Shown here in pieces: positions 37,501 through 52,428 of a DNA stretch of 64,000 bases (positions within the stretch are counted from its first letter, which is position 1; every line of letters begins with the position of its first letter). Source of the DNA: Membranipora membranacea (taxonomy: Eukaryota; Bryozoa; Gymnolaemata; Cheilostomatida; Membraniporidae); contig OU612073.1 in the NCBI GenBank assembly GCA_914767715.1, positions 1,612,001 through 1,676,000 on the forward strand. The letters are read 5' to 3'. The notes under the pieces were generated by a model. That model searched no databases. It worked only from the letters and a program-made list of their open reading frames with translations, and had not been told where the DNA came from. A program made the translations under genes and the position numbers.

Positions 37501-37995
37501 GTTAAGTGCTTGAGTCTCTTGTGTCTCGTATAGATACGACAGTGAGAAATAACATGCATCGTACAGTCAGCTGTGAAGCTAGACCGTGGTAAAAACACAT
37601 AAGCAACACTGAAAGCAAAAATTAAATATCACGTGCTGGTGGTAACATTCCCTGATTAAAAACACAGCAGCACAGCTTCGATTGAAATTAAACTGGACTT
37701 AGCAGCGAACAACATCTTAGAAACATAAATAATTGATTGAGCAAAAATGAAACATTGCATTAATCAAGTGAGGTGGAAGGCTAATTTGTCGTGAGCGGGC
37801 TCCCAAACCACGCTCAGGACTTGGTATTGCAGCTTATTGATGACTTGATACCACTCAAATTCATCTGATTCAAGAGTGGCCGAAGACTCAAGTGCTTGAC
37901 TTGACTCGCGAACGCAAAGTAGACATGAAATTCCCTGATATAGCATCGTGTAGGTAGTGCGGTTGTAGCTTGAGTGAATGCAGTGCAGGCCTCAC
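34511..37995. other. Intergenic region without recognised gene
   Basis: Short frames exist on both strands but none resembles a known protein. None shows a splice pattern that joins into a longer frame. Part of 36800-37995 may be 3' untranslated sequence of the minus-strand gene that ends at 37996. Confidence 0.5.
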
Positions 37996-40900
37996 TCACA
38001 CCTCTGGAATGGTGCGGAAGGAGCATTTCTGTACTCGCTGGGATGCGACATCAAGCGCCTGTGAGGCAGTGTCACATACAGTTACATTGTTCTCAGCTGC
38101 CATATCTCTTAGATAGGCTCGTGCTCGGTTGAAGTCCGCAACAGCTGCTTGAGTCAACAACTGCAAAATATGGAATCAAAGTCATTAATGCATGGCTACA
38201 TGACTTACAACATGTTAAGACGTGAATAAGACTGATTTATGCAACAAGCTTATCATATCTTATGAAATACATTGGGGTTTTATATAAAATGATATCAACT
38301 AGATAATTAAGGCAATCAGAATGTCATAGCAAACAGTTATTTCACAGGTGGAGGCCTATTGCAAAGCATTACAACGCATTATGACAAAACCTCTGTCATA
38401 GTTGAGAGTTACCCCCTCCCTTGCTCACATGGGTTAATTCATACTTAGAATGTTAAAACAGTGGTATAGATGCTTACCGTATTCCCATTGTCGACAGAGT
38501 CAGCTTTGAGGTCCTGTATACACATTACTATGTTCTTATGCCGAGATAACAAGTACGCTGCCTAAAATAATCAAAGAAAAATGGTATAAGTAACTTGTTT
38601 ATTTCATAAAGATTACTAATACTGTTCTATTTAACATATACAGCTCTCTGAGTAAGTTTTTGGGATGGATAGTGTTTAAAACTGCATAATCAAAAGCTAT
38701 CAATTATCAATTTGAGCCAAGCCTTTGGTCATTGCAAAACACCCCTTTTAGTTCCGTGACACTAATCACTGAAACCAAAAAGTGAAAACTGCTGGTTTCT
38801 GTGAAGGATGTGAAAGATGCGGATGGCGCACACATGCTTATCCCCCTGCGCTACATCGCAACACAACATCGATAGTAACATAATTATGTTTTAACCTTTC
38901 TGAAGATCTTACAACCCCCTTAATATAACTCAGATCTAACATCAGTGAAATGCCATTTTCAGCATAACACTGTGTTGTAACACAATTTGTAACTAATTAA
39001 TATGCCTCCCTTTCTCGCTAATTTAGACTAGCCTATGCTTAAAGGGCGGTTCAAAATCATCAAATATTCATGATAAAATCTAGTGGCGACCAAAGCTGTC
39101 TGAAGGCCCACCGCACATTATTATGTAAGAGTCAACTGGGTACTAATTTCTAAGCTACCCTTATACTGCTCGTGCCTGTTTGACATCACCTGCTAAATAT
39201 CTAACCATCCAATATGCCAATGGCAGGCTACTGGTGACAGGTCTTGGCAGGTTATATAAAAGCTATCCAGATAGTAATGATTGATTTGCTCTAATTTACA
39301 ATTAAAACCAACCCACGTTCTCCAAGCTACCATCAGATAGTGAAACTTGATGCTTTATGGGCACCCAGATGTTTTATGGGCACGGTTGCCATCAGGAAAC
39401 ATAAGGATGGCATGCCCACATGAAAAAAGTCACAAGAGCCAAATCACTACTATGATATTTACCTTGCACATAGCTGAGCAGGCTGTTGAGTTGGAGGGGA
39501 TTACTACTAGTATAACAGAGCATTGCATCAGAGAGTCTGTGACACTACCATCTGAGCCATGTGCTGTATATATAGAAGATGTGTCTCTATTGTTGGCTGG
39601 TCCAAGTCTATAAAAGTAAAACAAGAAAAGTTAGATATAATTGCTTACAGACATTTTCTCATGAAAATACGGAGACTTGTTTACGAATGTGTAGCTTGTC
39701 ACAACGACCACAGTGTTTCATATTATCATGGGAGACTTTTAATCAATGCCAACACTACTATACACACATCTTGCCAACACTCCTCATAATTTTGAAACTG
39801 TTACATGTTTCATTCAAGTTCAGGTAGTCTAGGCTGAGGCAGTGATTGAGATAGCACTTTATGTAACGATATTGTGACTGGCTGCAGCTGCCGTTGACAT
39901 TTCTCGAGGTTCAAAGTCGGAAAATCCGGCCTAAGCAGCCTTTAGGAGAGAGCGTGTTTCTCAATCAGCTGTGGGACGGCAAGATGAGTCACCTAATCAC
40001 AAGAGTATTATCATCGCCGCAGCAATAAGAGTCTACATAATCCTGATATTCACTCATTAACGCGCAACCGACTTGTCACAACAAAGTATTTCACCTTGAT
40101 CGAGCTGACGATAGAAAACCTCAACCTGCCATGTCAACAGCAGTTCAATCAACAGCCATCGAGCACTTTTTTGCCCGACTACCTTAAACTTTCAGCGCTT
40201 ACTGTTAGTCCTCGTGATGGAGGACAGTTCAGTTTGAGCGAGTAATCAATCAAACCGATGGTAGATCTTAGAAAGACATAAATCATGTGTTTGTTTGAAA
40301 GAAGAAATGGACTGTGACCAGAAAAAGACGACACTGGAAAACTGTGGGCACGTTACCAAACCATCATGACTGACACATCAACACGACACCGTAGTCTGAT
40401 CATGATTCATATCTTGTGCAATATCATCAAAGTCTCTCCACAATCCCATATCACTTATAGTCGAGCCAGCCAGGCTACTAAATTTAGAATCCGTATTCAG
40501 AGAAGTCATGAATGACATCCGAGAATAATTTTGATAAATGTTTACAATTCATTTTTAAATCCTCTTGGCAGTGAGTCGCTGGTTCAGTCCATTTCTACTT
40601 GAGGTCGTTCACACTGATAAATATCTACTCACCCTAGGGAGGATAGTCTGTCCGATGCATTCTGGTGCATTCCGCAGTGGGTATCTGAGGTTATCAGCCC
40701 CAGGCTGTATCGGTGAATAGGTGAATTAATGTTCAATTTTGCTGGTCGTCTCTTTCTCTGGGTTTGTTCTAGAAACAGAAAAAAATCATCAATTATGCAT
40801 TTAATTTGATAACTTTGGACATATTTAGGTTTAGGTGAAATACGCAAGAGTGAATTGCGCACCAGGTTCAAATTACAATGTCAGTAAATTGAAGACAGGA

Positions 40901-43900
40901 GAGACACCTACGCTTGATTGAAAGGCACTTTTTATTAGCAGGCCCAAATTTTGGGGTATGTAGTACAAAACCTCAAATCATTCTGGATAATAAGATAATT
41001 GAAGAGCTTGTTTGCGAGCTCTTACCTAATAATAATAATGAATAGTTACCTGTGTTGTGTTTGTGAGGTCGAGTAAAAACACTGCTGATTTTTTGTAAGA
41101 AGTCATTCAGTATCTTCTTCTCTCCTTTACTTGTGTATGAATTGCCATTACTGCTTTGTACTAATGATGATGATGATTTCTGTAACAAAAAGACACTGGG
41201 ATTAGTGTCTTTTTCTGTACCCTTCCGCTGATATGAAAAATCCATCAATAATGCTTTTTGTCTTGAGATACTGCTTAAAAAGCAATGAGCGTTTCGAAAT
41301 CAACACTGGCAATCACTGCTTGTTGTTTATAACTGTTTTATATCTCATTCTCTTTAGGGGATTTTAAAGGAAGTTTAGAATCATACAATAAGGAATTCGT
41401 TGACCGCAAGCGTTATGATGCAGAAGAATTTTTAGCCCAACTGATTCAATCAAAACATTCATTTCTGTCTGGCTATAAGGAAGGGGGAAACTTTTAAAGG
41501 GTATCCTAGATTGCTGCTAGATAGACAACGCTGGGTCTATGGTATAGTAAAAACCAAAATGTCTCTTTCAATGATATTTGTTCCTGGTGAACGTAGTTTA
41601 TGTCAACCAAAATTTAAGCGGCATTAATCCACCCTAGAACCGGTATGAACAGGGACCGTGACAGCCTACTGATCTCTTGTCAACTCTCATATTTCATAAA
41701 CACTCATAATTTTTATGGAATCTCTGATTGGAGCTTCTTCTATTTTATGAGTTTATGAGATATTTTGATGTGATAGGAATGGACAATTTGAGTGGATTTA
41801 TAGACATCACTTTAGTTTTTAGTCCCCATCAAAACCGCAAGATCAAATAGTTCAAACCACTGTTTATAGTTCAGAAATTACCACAGCTATATTTATCAAT
41901 GAAGTGATATACCAGCCAAAATGTCCGAGTATTTTATGAATGGGAGAAGACAGCGTCAGTTTAAAGCTGTCTGAGCTAAGAGCTCTAATGCGATTATGAT
42001 CACTGGTCAGGCCTGCTATAATCGGATCGGGAAATGTAATCGTCTCTCATGTCACAATGGAGAACTCACTGAAACTCTATTATACAAAGTCTTGTGGGAT
42101 GGTTTCATGAAAGACTCAAAATACTGCAGAATAATTAAGAGCAACAATTTAGCCTTCAAATTTTATCAGAAGTTGTGCAATAGTTTATGATGTTTACACC
42201 CCAGGCCTGACGTTGATTTGCTTGGAGGTGGAGCATTGTATTGGAGGTTTCTCACGAGATACCTTATCAAGTAGACTCCCTTTCCAAAATATATAAATGG
42301 CAATTTATCCAGGGTCTAGTTTTTCAAAAATTAGGAGCCTTATTTACAATTCTAACCACTCCAATCTAAATTCTCAACCGATTTGTACTCTAGACAATCT
42401 CATGAGTAAACAATGGTTTCTCTGATAAGGAATTTCAATTTTGTTGGCTGCAGGGCCAACCATTTTTGATAAGAAAACTATTTTCAGCTTCATATCGTAA
42501 TTTAAAATGGGATGCAACTTGCAAGTAATCAACTTTCCTAATTATAGACTGATTTCAAATTAGAAATTGGCTGTAACACAACTTTGTTTATAAACACGTT
42601 TTATGGCAACAGGTCAACTTCGATGAATAAACTTGTAAATAAGTCATCGGTTGCTAATGAACTCAAATCTCTATATTTAAATCCAGGCATGAACAAATTC
42701 TAGTTTGGCCCTACGTAAACTGCTGTAAGTGTCAACCCCGCATTGATCGCGTGACCAACTCAGTGTAGGAGTGAAACTTCTCCTAAAATGTGCTTTTAAG
42801 CACAAGACCAGACTGTTTGACACCCGATCTACTGTCTCAGTGATTCTTTTATCCACCCAACATGCCATCCTAATGACTTTGACAATTTGTAGTAATAAGA
42901 GTATTTAAAAGTGACCAACAATGTTGAAGGTCAAAAAAGGTTAAACTTACCGACACTTCATCGACTAAATGATGAAGTCCATTTTCTAATACACTAAAAT
43001 ACTGACATCTGTTGTGCTTTGCTATGATGGAACCGAGTAAGTTCTGTGAATCGATTATATCATCTCGTTCTCTACAAACACAAACAACAATATGAGTTAT
43101 GAAATACTTGTTATTAGAGAGGTAAGTGGGGCTTGACTCAGACTGTTTGGAAGCTGGTCACGAGCTGAACCTCTGGGGCATGACAGCAGGAAACACGGAA
43201 TCTTAACAGCTGTGCCTTACTCAATACTCAACTCTTGTAAACACCATCGCTAAGCATGAAACCATCTAAGCAGCTCAAGCTCTTTTGGCAACTGGTACAT
43301 TTTCACACATAAATTTGACGCACTCCCACCCTTTAATGGCTCAGGAAAAGGGTGAGAGTGTTGCAACAAAATGAGAGGTATTAAACTCAGCGATGTTTAT
43401 TGGTGATTGTTAGCGCTACTGCCTAGTGTTAGCAGTTAACATAGCACTCTTCTATTCTTAATCATAGCTGATCAATACCTCAAGGAAATATTATCATCGC
43501 TGCTACAGAGTTCTACGTACAGGTATTCATATAGAGGCAGGCGCTGGCTGCCGAGTTGTGAGTATTGTGTAAGGCTTGTTGATGCTTTTGATTGCAGTAA
43601 ATAAGATGTTAGGCAATTTCAGAGCAATTGATCGCCTGGGCCAGCCTAGCACTATTATTACGTCGTGTCATTAGCACTGTTTTCAAAGAATGCAGTAATT
43701 ACAGATTAGGCCCGTTAACGATATTTATCTCAAAGTTTCAAAATATCTTCCGGGGCCCACAACGATGAGTAAGCAATATCTTGAGAAGAACTTACAGTGG
43801 AGAGACTTGATCCTCTTTGATGCATAGATCACCAGTGACCCTTTCTTGTTGTAAAACAAATACAACTGATTTGCCAGCACCTAAGAAAGGACAACAAGAA

Positions 43901-46900
43901 TGCGTCATATTCAGTAATAGGTTTGTCAGTAATAAAAAGGACAGCAGCCTAATCACTGGCCCAATATTTGAATATAAAGGGCATACCGATCATTGCAAAG
44001 GTTATTGATTATTAATTGATAAACAAACACAAACAAATCAATAAAGGCTCACAAACAAACTGGGGTTAGTTAGTGGTTACACTGCAGTCACTTTACTAAT
44101 TAACCTCTGACAGTCAATGGGCCACTTTGACTCAGAAAGCAATCTCAAGATTGTCGTGGCATAACCCTAAGTATGTACTTCACTACAATCGCGGTGAACC
44201 ACAGTTGTGTGTATGACATTTGCTTGTATATATCTAGTGTTGAACTTTCCCACACTTTCACCAGTCAGGAAGTTAATATTCCCTCCACAATGGATGCATT
44301 ATGCGGTGCCAAAGTCAGCCAGTCTCATACCTAGATGACATGCAGATAGACTAGACTAAACCAAAGAGGTAGGAGAGACTAGACCACTCACCGACTAAAT
44401 ATGCTACTTCAACAAGAGACACGATTCCTCTTGTAATCGTTTCCAACATAAAAAGCAGCCAATCTGAGTTCTCTTTGGCTTTGTTCTCTTTGTATATCAA
44501 GTCATGTGTCCAAGTGTCAACTTGCTACAAAAATGAAGACAGAGAAGATGTTAGCAAAAAAGTGCTTCGATTGGCTTCTATCCTCAACAATGAAGCAATG
44601 GATAGTTGACAGTATAATCACATGTAAATGGTGAGCTTAGAGCTGTAAAAAAGAGAAGTGATTTCGTTTGCAACTGATTTCTGGGGCGAAACCCACGTTA
44701 ATCAATCAGTATCAATGACATCAATTAGGATTGACTGTCACATAATTTTGGGAATTTGAATAGTTCCTCAAACAGTCTAATGAAGCAGAAAACATATTAT
44801 TGTTGGTAAATATCAGATTATTGCTGGGTTGGGTCAAGTACTTACTGGATTAAAAAATGTTATGTGGTTTTCTGTGAGAAGAGGGATTGCAACTTCTTTT
44901 CTCCATGTGGTTGGTGATGTTCTCCCTCCACAAGATCCTCCCAAAAATACTACAAACAAATCATGTTAAAATATGTTATAGCATTGGTTAAACTTCAAAG
45001 GCTTGATTATATAAATCATGGCCATGCGTATATGAGTGAGCTGTGAGGCTGGCAAATTCAGAGAAGTAACTACCTTGCGCAACGTTGATAGATCAATAAC
45101 TAAAGCTTAGTTTAATATGTGAATCACAACCAATGCACATTTGCTTATTTTATCTTTTCAATGTATGCAATAGATGTTGATAATGGTCTTCTGGTTATAA
45201 TACAAATATCTTAATCTTGTTGGTTGGAAAGATCAGACTCCAAAAAATGTATACATGTGTATGCCCTATCCTTATCGATATACTAATATTGCGACACTGG
45301 CACAAAATGGCAGGCTTTGATATCAGCTCTGGATAATCACTATCAAAATCACTTATCACGGTTTATATCTTTTTTTCTGAATAGGCTAGATAGCGTATCC
45401 TGATTGTGTATAGAGGGCCATCTTTCCCACGATAGATAATCTGGGCTTATCCAGATTCATTCTCCAATGATCATAAGTAAATTCACCTTAACCCTGAAGA
45501 ATATCAAATACCCTACCCTTGTCAAATTTCTATACAAATTAAGTGAATCATTAAATTAAAGTCACTTAGACACCCGAAATCATTTGCTTTGCGCATTAGA
45601 AATCTCATATTTCGGCCACCCACCAATAAAGGAATCACTGCAAATGTAGATATTTGATCAGAGGGGTAATAAAATGGCTTAGAGCCATTAGTGAAATCGG
45701 AGCTAGATCCTTGTAAGTGCCACTATTCATCCCTGACTGGACTTGAGCCAAATATACAACAAAATGTTTAATGTTCTTTTAATTGAGCCAATGATGAAAG
45801 TCTGAATGAAAAAATAGAAGGACACCGGCATTCACTGAATGGCCTACTATGACCCTACGCTGACAGCCTAGTCATCAATTAGTTGGAAAATCTGAGCAAA
45901 GACGTCATTATGAAGGAATGTCCATGCAGCATGCCAGGGTGCGCATAGTACTGTCGCTATCCTAAACTATAAATCTTACGGCCTACACCTACAATTACCG
46001 GGTATTGCTGCAGCGTAGGACTTAATATTGTTTGCTAAGAAAGCTTATTATCGAATTAAATCCCAGCGCATGTAAATAGTTGCACAACCATCTCTACAGT
46101 ACCTTCAACTTTCAATCATCGCATTGTACGATTTCTCACATATGCGTCTTAGATTTTGTACAGCACCTCAAAAGTTTGCAGCAGTAACTTCACATGTTGT
46201 GCAATTATCGGTCGCTGATATGCATTGGCCTTTTACGCAGTGAAGCAATTATTTCATGTTCCTTCCGATGACCATAATCCAATATTTCAAAAACCCCAAA
46301 TATTGAATTGCGAATTGATTGTGCCAGAAGAGCAATAACCAATTGGATACAAATTGAAAGGATATTGCATAGTATTCGCTTGGCAGTTTTTTGATTGTGC
46401 TGAATTTCTCAAGCGAGCATTGTGCAACCGAAAGTAAAAAGCACCTAACACAATCTGGCAAATATTAATTGGTCTAAAAATACTCAGCAATGAGTGGCAG
46501 CACTGGTGCTGCCGTACAATTTTAATACAGGATGCTGCTGACGTCTTCCAAGTTAAGCTGTCAGTAGGACCATTCATGGATTGAGTCAGCATCCGTTAGT
46601 CCCTTAGGGATTATTCGCAATTCAATTCTGGTTTAGCTGTATTGATTGAGCTGTTGCATTTATAGTGAAGTATATGGACACGAATGTATAGGAGAATGAG
46701 CTAGTATGTTTGGAATGAATTATCGACTTTATCCTAATGAAAAACCATCATGATCGCTCAAATGCAGATGGTCAACTTCTAATGTAGAAGTATTGAATCA
46801 TGGTCAGAATCATGGCTATACCAGTATATTCAAACGACTCTTTTTCAGTCTTACATCATCGTTGTAGATTGCAAAACCAGTACTAGTGTGTAAGAAATAA

Positions 46901-49458
46901 CATTTGCTTTCTTTTCTGGGTGAATAGATTAAAACAGCTATTTTCCATGATTGTTGGGATTTTCCATCGACTATACAAAGCTTTCAAAATAACCCTTTTG
47001 TTCCCTGATGCATATTAGAAATCGATAAAATCATTGAATTTATAGGGCAGTGATTCACAGCTTTTCAGATTGTGCATATGCTGACCTCTCAATGTTAGCC
47101 CAACAACTCAGCCAAGTACTTTGGCCGTTCTAAACAATAAATGGATGACCTACTCAAATTAAGGGCCAACTACTACATAGAGACATTAGAGTCCGCTACT
47201 CACCGTTGTATGAGGGATTGAGTGTGCATACTGATTTGTTTGTGTCCATTGCGGCGGCGGCGAGTTTCTTGCACTGACTAGATTCGACGTTAGCAGTAGC
47301 TTGGACTCTCATCGACTCAGTGGGATGTTTCTAGACAAGTAAAAAACTGATGTTAACTAATCCTGAGCTTTGTAGATGTGTGATATAAGGCACACAATCT
47401 TCTTTCTCTTTGCCGACGACGGTATTCACAGTGTTGAAGAATTAGGCAGTGGTAATTGCCTATCGTTGTAAATTCTCTGTTATATTTTCCGTGTCACTGG
47501 CACTACCTCTCAGTACTATATCATTATTACTTGTAAGCTCTTGTTCACAGGAACCTTATTATAATACCAATAATAAGCTCCGCCCATAACTAAATCAATC
47601 ACTCATTATTATCCAAGCGCAGTGGCCAACACAATACAATGCCAATACCAATATCTATCGCTTCACTGTTTGCCGATATGCGAACTATGAAAATGGTATA
47701 TAAATAAAGAGTGGCCAGTCTCTCAAGTCTAGTTTGGCTGGTCAAGCAGCAAGATCCGCCAGAGCAAGTCTTGGATGCTTGTATGATTTGATTTTGATGT
47801 TGAGCACCTCACAGCTAACACTGGATATAGGAGTACATGTACTCAGCAAATATGTGGGTCCATTTTCTAGAAAGCTATTTTCAACTATATGATAACTGAG
47901 TTATTTGGATAAAACGACATAAATGTAAACTGTTGAATCATTGCATTTTTCATGGACAACAAGTTAAACCAAAATATATAGAGGGAAAGTATACTTTACA
48001 GACCAATAAATTGGATTTTTAGATCAAAATCATAACAAGACTTACATGTAATTACCCATAATAGATTAACGGTTTTGGTCTGTAAATCCGTCATAGCCTG
48101 TCCTTATGCGGACCTCAAAACTCTAATGGAAGCGATTTCTTCTAAAAATACTTAAATAAACCCAGGGTTCATAATTGATGTTCAGATTTGGGGTGATATA
48201 TGGCTGATATTTTAATTATTAGTCTCAAAATCAAATTTTCCAGCAACTCTTGTAACTTCCTACAATAAATGGAATGTGACTACAACGATATGGGCACAAA
48301 TTTGCTTAAAATTGGAATGCAAAACCGGCAAAATATCAACAGGATGCTATAAATTATACATTATTTACAGCATCTATGTTTTCTTCATTACTTGTTTGAA
48401 TACAGCAAATACTCGGCACTTCATCGCTCTTTTTCCAGACCTAATTTGCAACACCGATAATCCTTTATTTCAGCCTTTTCAAAAAATAATTTTCACAACC
48501 TGCTATTAGTTCTACCAAGGAGCAACAGTTACTCCTTGGTTCTACACTGTACCATATGCCATCCAGCTCACAAAGATTCAAACATAGAATGACGACACTC
48601 TATAAAATCCCAGAAGATTTCACATAAAGGTACGCAATTGGGCTTTAGATTTTTATGAAACAAAAGGGGCCTCAAACTCAGTAATAAAGGACCTTTGTTT
48701 TAGCTGGGTGTTCACCAAGGGAGATTATGAATATTGCATTACTTGTATACGTAGCCAAAGGAAATGGGAAACAATTATCAAAGTGCAGAGCCTGATATTA
48801 TGACGAAAAACAAAGGCCTTTCACAGGTATTTGATTGTTTTCATGAATTAAAAGGGCGTTTCTAGTTTTTTACATGAACAAGGTGGTTATTTTGTAAGGG
48901 TTGTTGATACCTGGTTGAGTGTATAAGGGGATAATCCCTTTTTACATAAAAAAAAGCAATTTTTAATTATGTAGATATTTTTCTTTTTTTGTTAGCTAGC
49001 GCGGCAAAAACTAGAATTTGTTAAACAATCTTTGTGAGCAGATCGATGAAATTTGTTGTTTTGTTAATTATAAAAACAAAAAATTAGTTGAATGTAAGCA
49101 TAATTTTAATCCCCACTTGGAATTCTTCACCTAGACCTAAATGATAATTACAGGGCTGAAGTGGAATAAAGAGGTCAATCCGAAGACTTTGTAGAACACT
49201 GTTTACTTGAAACGTGCGTGTAAGTGTAAACAGCAAGAGATCATCAAACAGTCAGGAGGGACCAGTTACAGGAGACTGAAAACCAAAAAAATTTGGCCAG
49301 ATCTTATCTTCATGTTTAGGAGAACCAACATTTAATGGTAAAGATATATCATTTATGGAACATACCTCTAACCTGCCTCCAGTTGCAGTACCTAGCTTCG
49401 AGTTTTCAATCTGGTTTGTCTTCTTGAACCTCAAATTGACACCGAATGCTCGAGACAT
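37996..49458 (-). CDS. Protein with nucleoside 2-deoxyribosyltransferase-like segments (ten exons)
   Basis: Exons in order of transcription: 49458-49366, 47330-47204, 44949-44846, 44524-44392, 43069-42951, 41179-41050, 40768-40633, 39607-39463, 38561-38478 and 38160-37996. All junctions are GT-AG and every phase closes, giving 411 residues. After a polar N-terminus comes VFLGGSCGG, TTWRKEVAIPLL, ITFFNPQVDTW, then DWLLFMLETITRGIVSLVE. These match the pattern of the nucleoside 2-deoxyribosyltransferase-like family (PF15891 by memory): a glycine-rich first strand, FNPQV, and a strand followed by a conserved glutamate. A low-complexity Ser/Lys/Arg-rich insert (exons 6-7) follows. Then comes a second strand-helix unit (CSVILVVIPSNS, KAAYLLSRHKNIVMCIQDL) and a helical end (FNRARAYLRDMAAENN). 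Known members of the superfamily handle N-glycosidic bonds of nucleosides. Activity here is inference; I do not recall a named orthologue with certainty. The introns are long and otherwise empty except for a micro-palindrome at 48516. Confidence 0.85.
48509..48545. repeat. Family-1 micro-palindrome, 23 bp, with perfect 7-bp target duplication
   Basis: CAAGGAG (48516-48522) and CTCCTTG (48532-48538) enclose CAACAGTTA. GTTCTAC flanks both sides (48509-48515, 48539-48545). It lies in the first intron of the minus-strand gene. Confidence 0.75.
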
Positions 49459-50716
49459 GATTCTTTCTTTCAATTTCCTTTGATGGACAAAATAAAATTC
49501 TCAGTCTTAGCATTTAGAGCTGTGCAGAGCTAATGATTCAAATTATGAATGTATACACAAGAGTGCTTTCATTTATGATTGGCAAAGGGCTTTTATACTT
49601 CTCCTATCACCAGTATATCAACCATTGCGACACCCAGCAATGTATTATGGGATTGAATGCTTTTTGGTGATATGAGACTCTGTGTGCAAAGTGTGCAGGT
49701 CCCCATTGCACAACATTCAACCTATCAAATCACATAATCACAAATCACACACAATATACCCTCCCACAAATTATACATGACCGTGTGCAACAGCCAACGA
49801 AAGGAAAAAGGAAAATCATAATTCTGTATAATAAAATAAATATCTGAGATTTATTGTACCTACCCCCTCACTCTGTTGGTGCTCATTCCTAGGCTAAGTA
49901 ATGGCAACATCGAACATGACAGGCTTAGCTCTACAGCGGGTATTACACCATCGCTGTTGCAATAATCTGTTCTGAAAAAAGTCATAGAACTGTGTAGCAG
50001 ACTAAAACAATATAGAGTTAGGGATTGTACAGTGATGAAGTGAGAGTATTATATACAACGCTATCAGACAATTACAATGATTTTCCATTATTTGATGAAT
50101 AAGATAAAACGCACCGTAGGCCTATAGTGATGTTACTTCCTTCTCTGTCTTCATACTGTGTATCCAAAATATGAAAACCTTTTGAGCTGTTGCTTCTCAG
50201 CACTAGCATCATGTGTGGTGACGAGTATACTCGCACACATATACCATATATATTAATATAGAAATATTGGATCTGCATATCAATCAGCGTTCCATGTAAT
50301 ACATAATATGTTTTAAATACACCAGTTATTTGGTATTGAAACAAATACAGAGGATAATATAATTGATTGGTTCAAAAATATTTATATAGGCAACTACAAC
50401 TATTTATCAAAGGGTCTTCAAAGCAGTTTCTTTATTATATGTATGCCTTGCAGTAAAGAGCTACAAAAAGTTACACATCTGCTTTGGATGTTCGGCCATA
50501 TTTATCTTGTTTTACCTTGCAGAGATGACACAGTGGAAAAGTAAGTATCCCACTTTACCGTCACGCCAGCTATGCACAATAAAAGAAAAATGATTAAAGG
50601 AAAAAAGCTTTTCCTTGAATGGAGTGCAGAGGACATATTTATAAGCCACTCATCATGAACCTTTAACTTGGTCAGAGGATACAGGTCACAGATGGAAACT
50701 TTGAGCGATGTCAAAG

Positions 50717-50777
50717 GTAGTAGGCCTATATATTATATTATAGTATAGTAGTAGGCCTATATATATCATAGTATTTA
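50717..50777. repeat. Two tandem 30-31 bp units with TAGGCCTA
   Basis: Each unit begins GTAGTAGGCCTATATAT and continues AT-rich to a TATAGTAT- or CATAGTAT-type end. Confidence 0.6.
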
Positions 50778-52428
50778 TAATCTTTGCCTATGTCAAGTTT
50801 CCTTGACTCTCCGCTTTTCCTTATTTTTTTCTGTCACTGCATGCAAAAAAAAACATTCAAAAATGACTGTATACTGACAATAAAAAATATATATATTATA
50901 TATAAATATATAAAAAATACTAAGAGGTGTGTCATGTCTTTTTCCATGTAAATATGATATCATCATTTTTCATTTTTTATACCAATAATACCAACATGAG
51001 GCCTCTCTTCTGTGAAAAATGGCTGGTTTGGTCATCTTTTCTACTTAGCACAATCAGCTGATCTTGCAAGGCTTAGGTGAATTTGGTATGCAATGCTGTA
51101 GCTACTTAAATTCATGTAATTAGTGAATAAACATATATACATATATATATATATGTATCAATTACATGGGTTAACTTGCTCGTGGATGCCTACCCACCAT
51201 CTCCGACCCATATTAGGACTCATTGTGTTCTCCAACTTCCATCATATTCTAATCCTCACACTCACCAAAGTCCAGCAAAGACTCCAATCAACAACAACAC
51301 CTCCATCTATAAAAGCAATTTCTCAAACATTAAGATTTTTTAGCGGATTGACATTCATGAGGCGGTTAGATTTTTGCTCACTACTACTGCTGACATCTAC
51401 TGTCTCATATTTATCTTTCCTGAAACGAGAGCCTCAATATATTCCAGAATTAAATAAATTGGGTAATTTTTTTGCCTGGCCTATTCCATATTATAATAAG
51501 TAAACCCTGTGATCATATTCATGACATTATAATAACAAATATTTGCTGATGATGATATATCACTTTACTCTTTTGTTACAGCAATGCCGGATGTGTAAAT
51601 TATAAAGTCTAAGGATTAATTTTTTTTCTGTTTTTTATTTTCATGCCCAGGTTGCCTTCCTTACTTATATTGTGATGAAACCTCTAAAGGTCGCCTCTAA
51701 TTTTTAGAAGATGATCATTGGTTCAGTAATAAAGATTATATATATTATGTACCTCACAAACTAATTTATCAGAAAAAAATGTACGTACCTGGAGTCAGTT
51801 TATTAGCATCCCTACTCGTCTTCAGTTAATTTTGTAGGTTTCAAAGGCCGCTCTTCTTAGCGCCATTTTTCTGTCAAATCAAACAACTGGAATTGAATAT
51901 ATATTGGATTGGATATATTTGTACATATCTGTAAGCATCTTGTCTTGTTTTATGTCGGGATGTGCATAATCTGAGCAATGAACTGCGAGCAAAACTTCTG
52001 TCTCATTGGTCTCATGGTTAATATATATTTGGTATATTTTATATGGACATATTACATTGATTGATGCCATGATGGTGGTGTCCATCATGAATCATCATGG
52101 TTCTTGAATGCTCATATCAACAACAATATAAGGGTATAAGGAGGAAGAAATGTCTATCATCATGTATTATTGTGTTATTCCTGTGTTGATGTATGCAGGG
52201 AGAATGTATGTCTGTATTGCATTATGCAATACATACATACATACAATACATGAATGAAATACTCTGAGTCTATCTATGCAATTTCGAAGATGGGTATTTC
52301 ATGTGGTCTGTACATACATACATACATAGCAGAAAGTAAGTAATTCATAGATAAAGAGTGAGACTGAGCCGAGTGAGAGCACAAGCTAGGTATGTAGTTT
52401 GAAACATTGAACTGCTGTATTATGCTTG

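Noticed and set aside
51123-51503. Plus-strand open frame of 126 codons
   Set aside because: It begins in a TA microsatellite (Ile-Tyr repeats), has no homology I recognise and no splice context.
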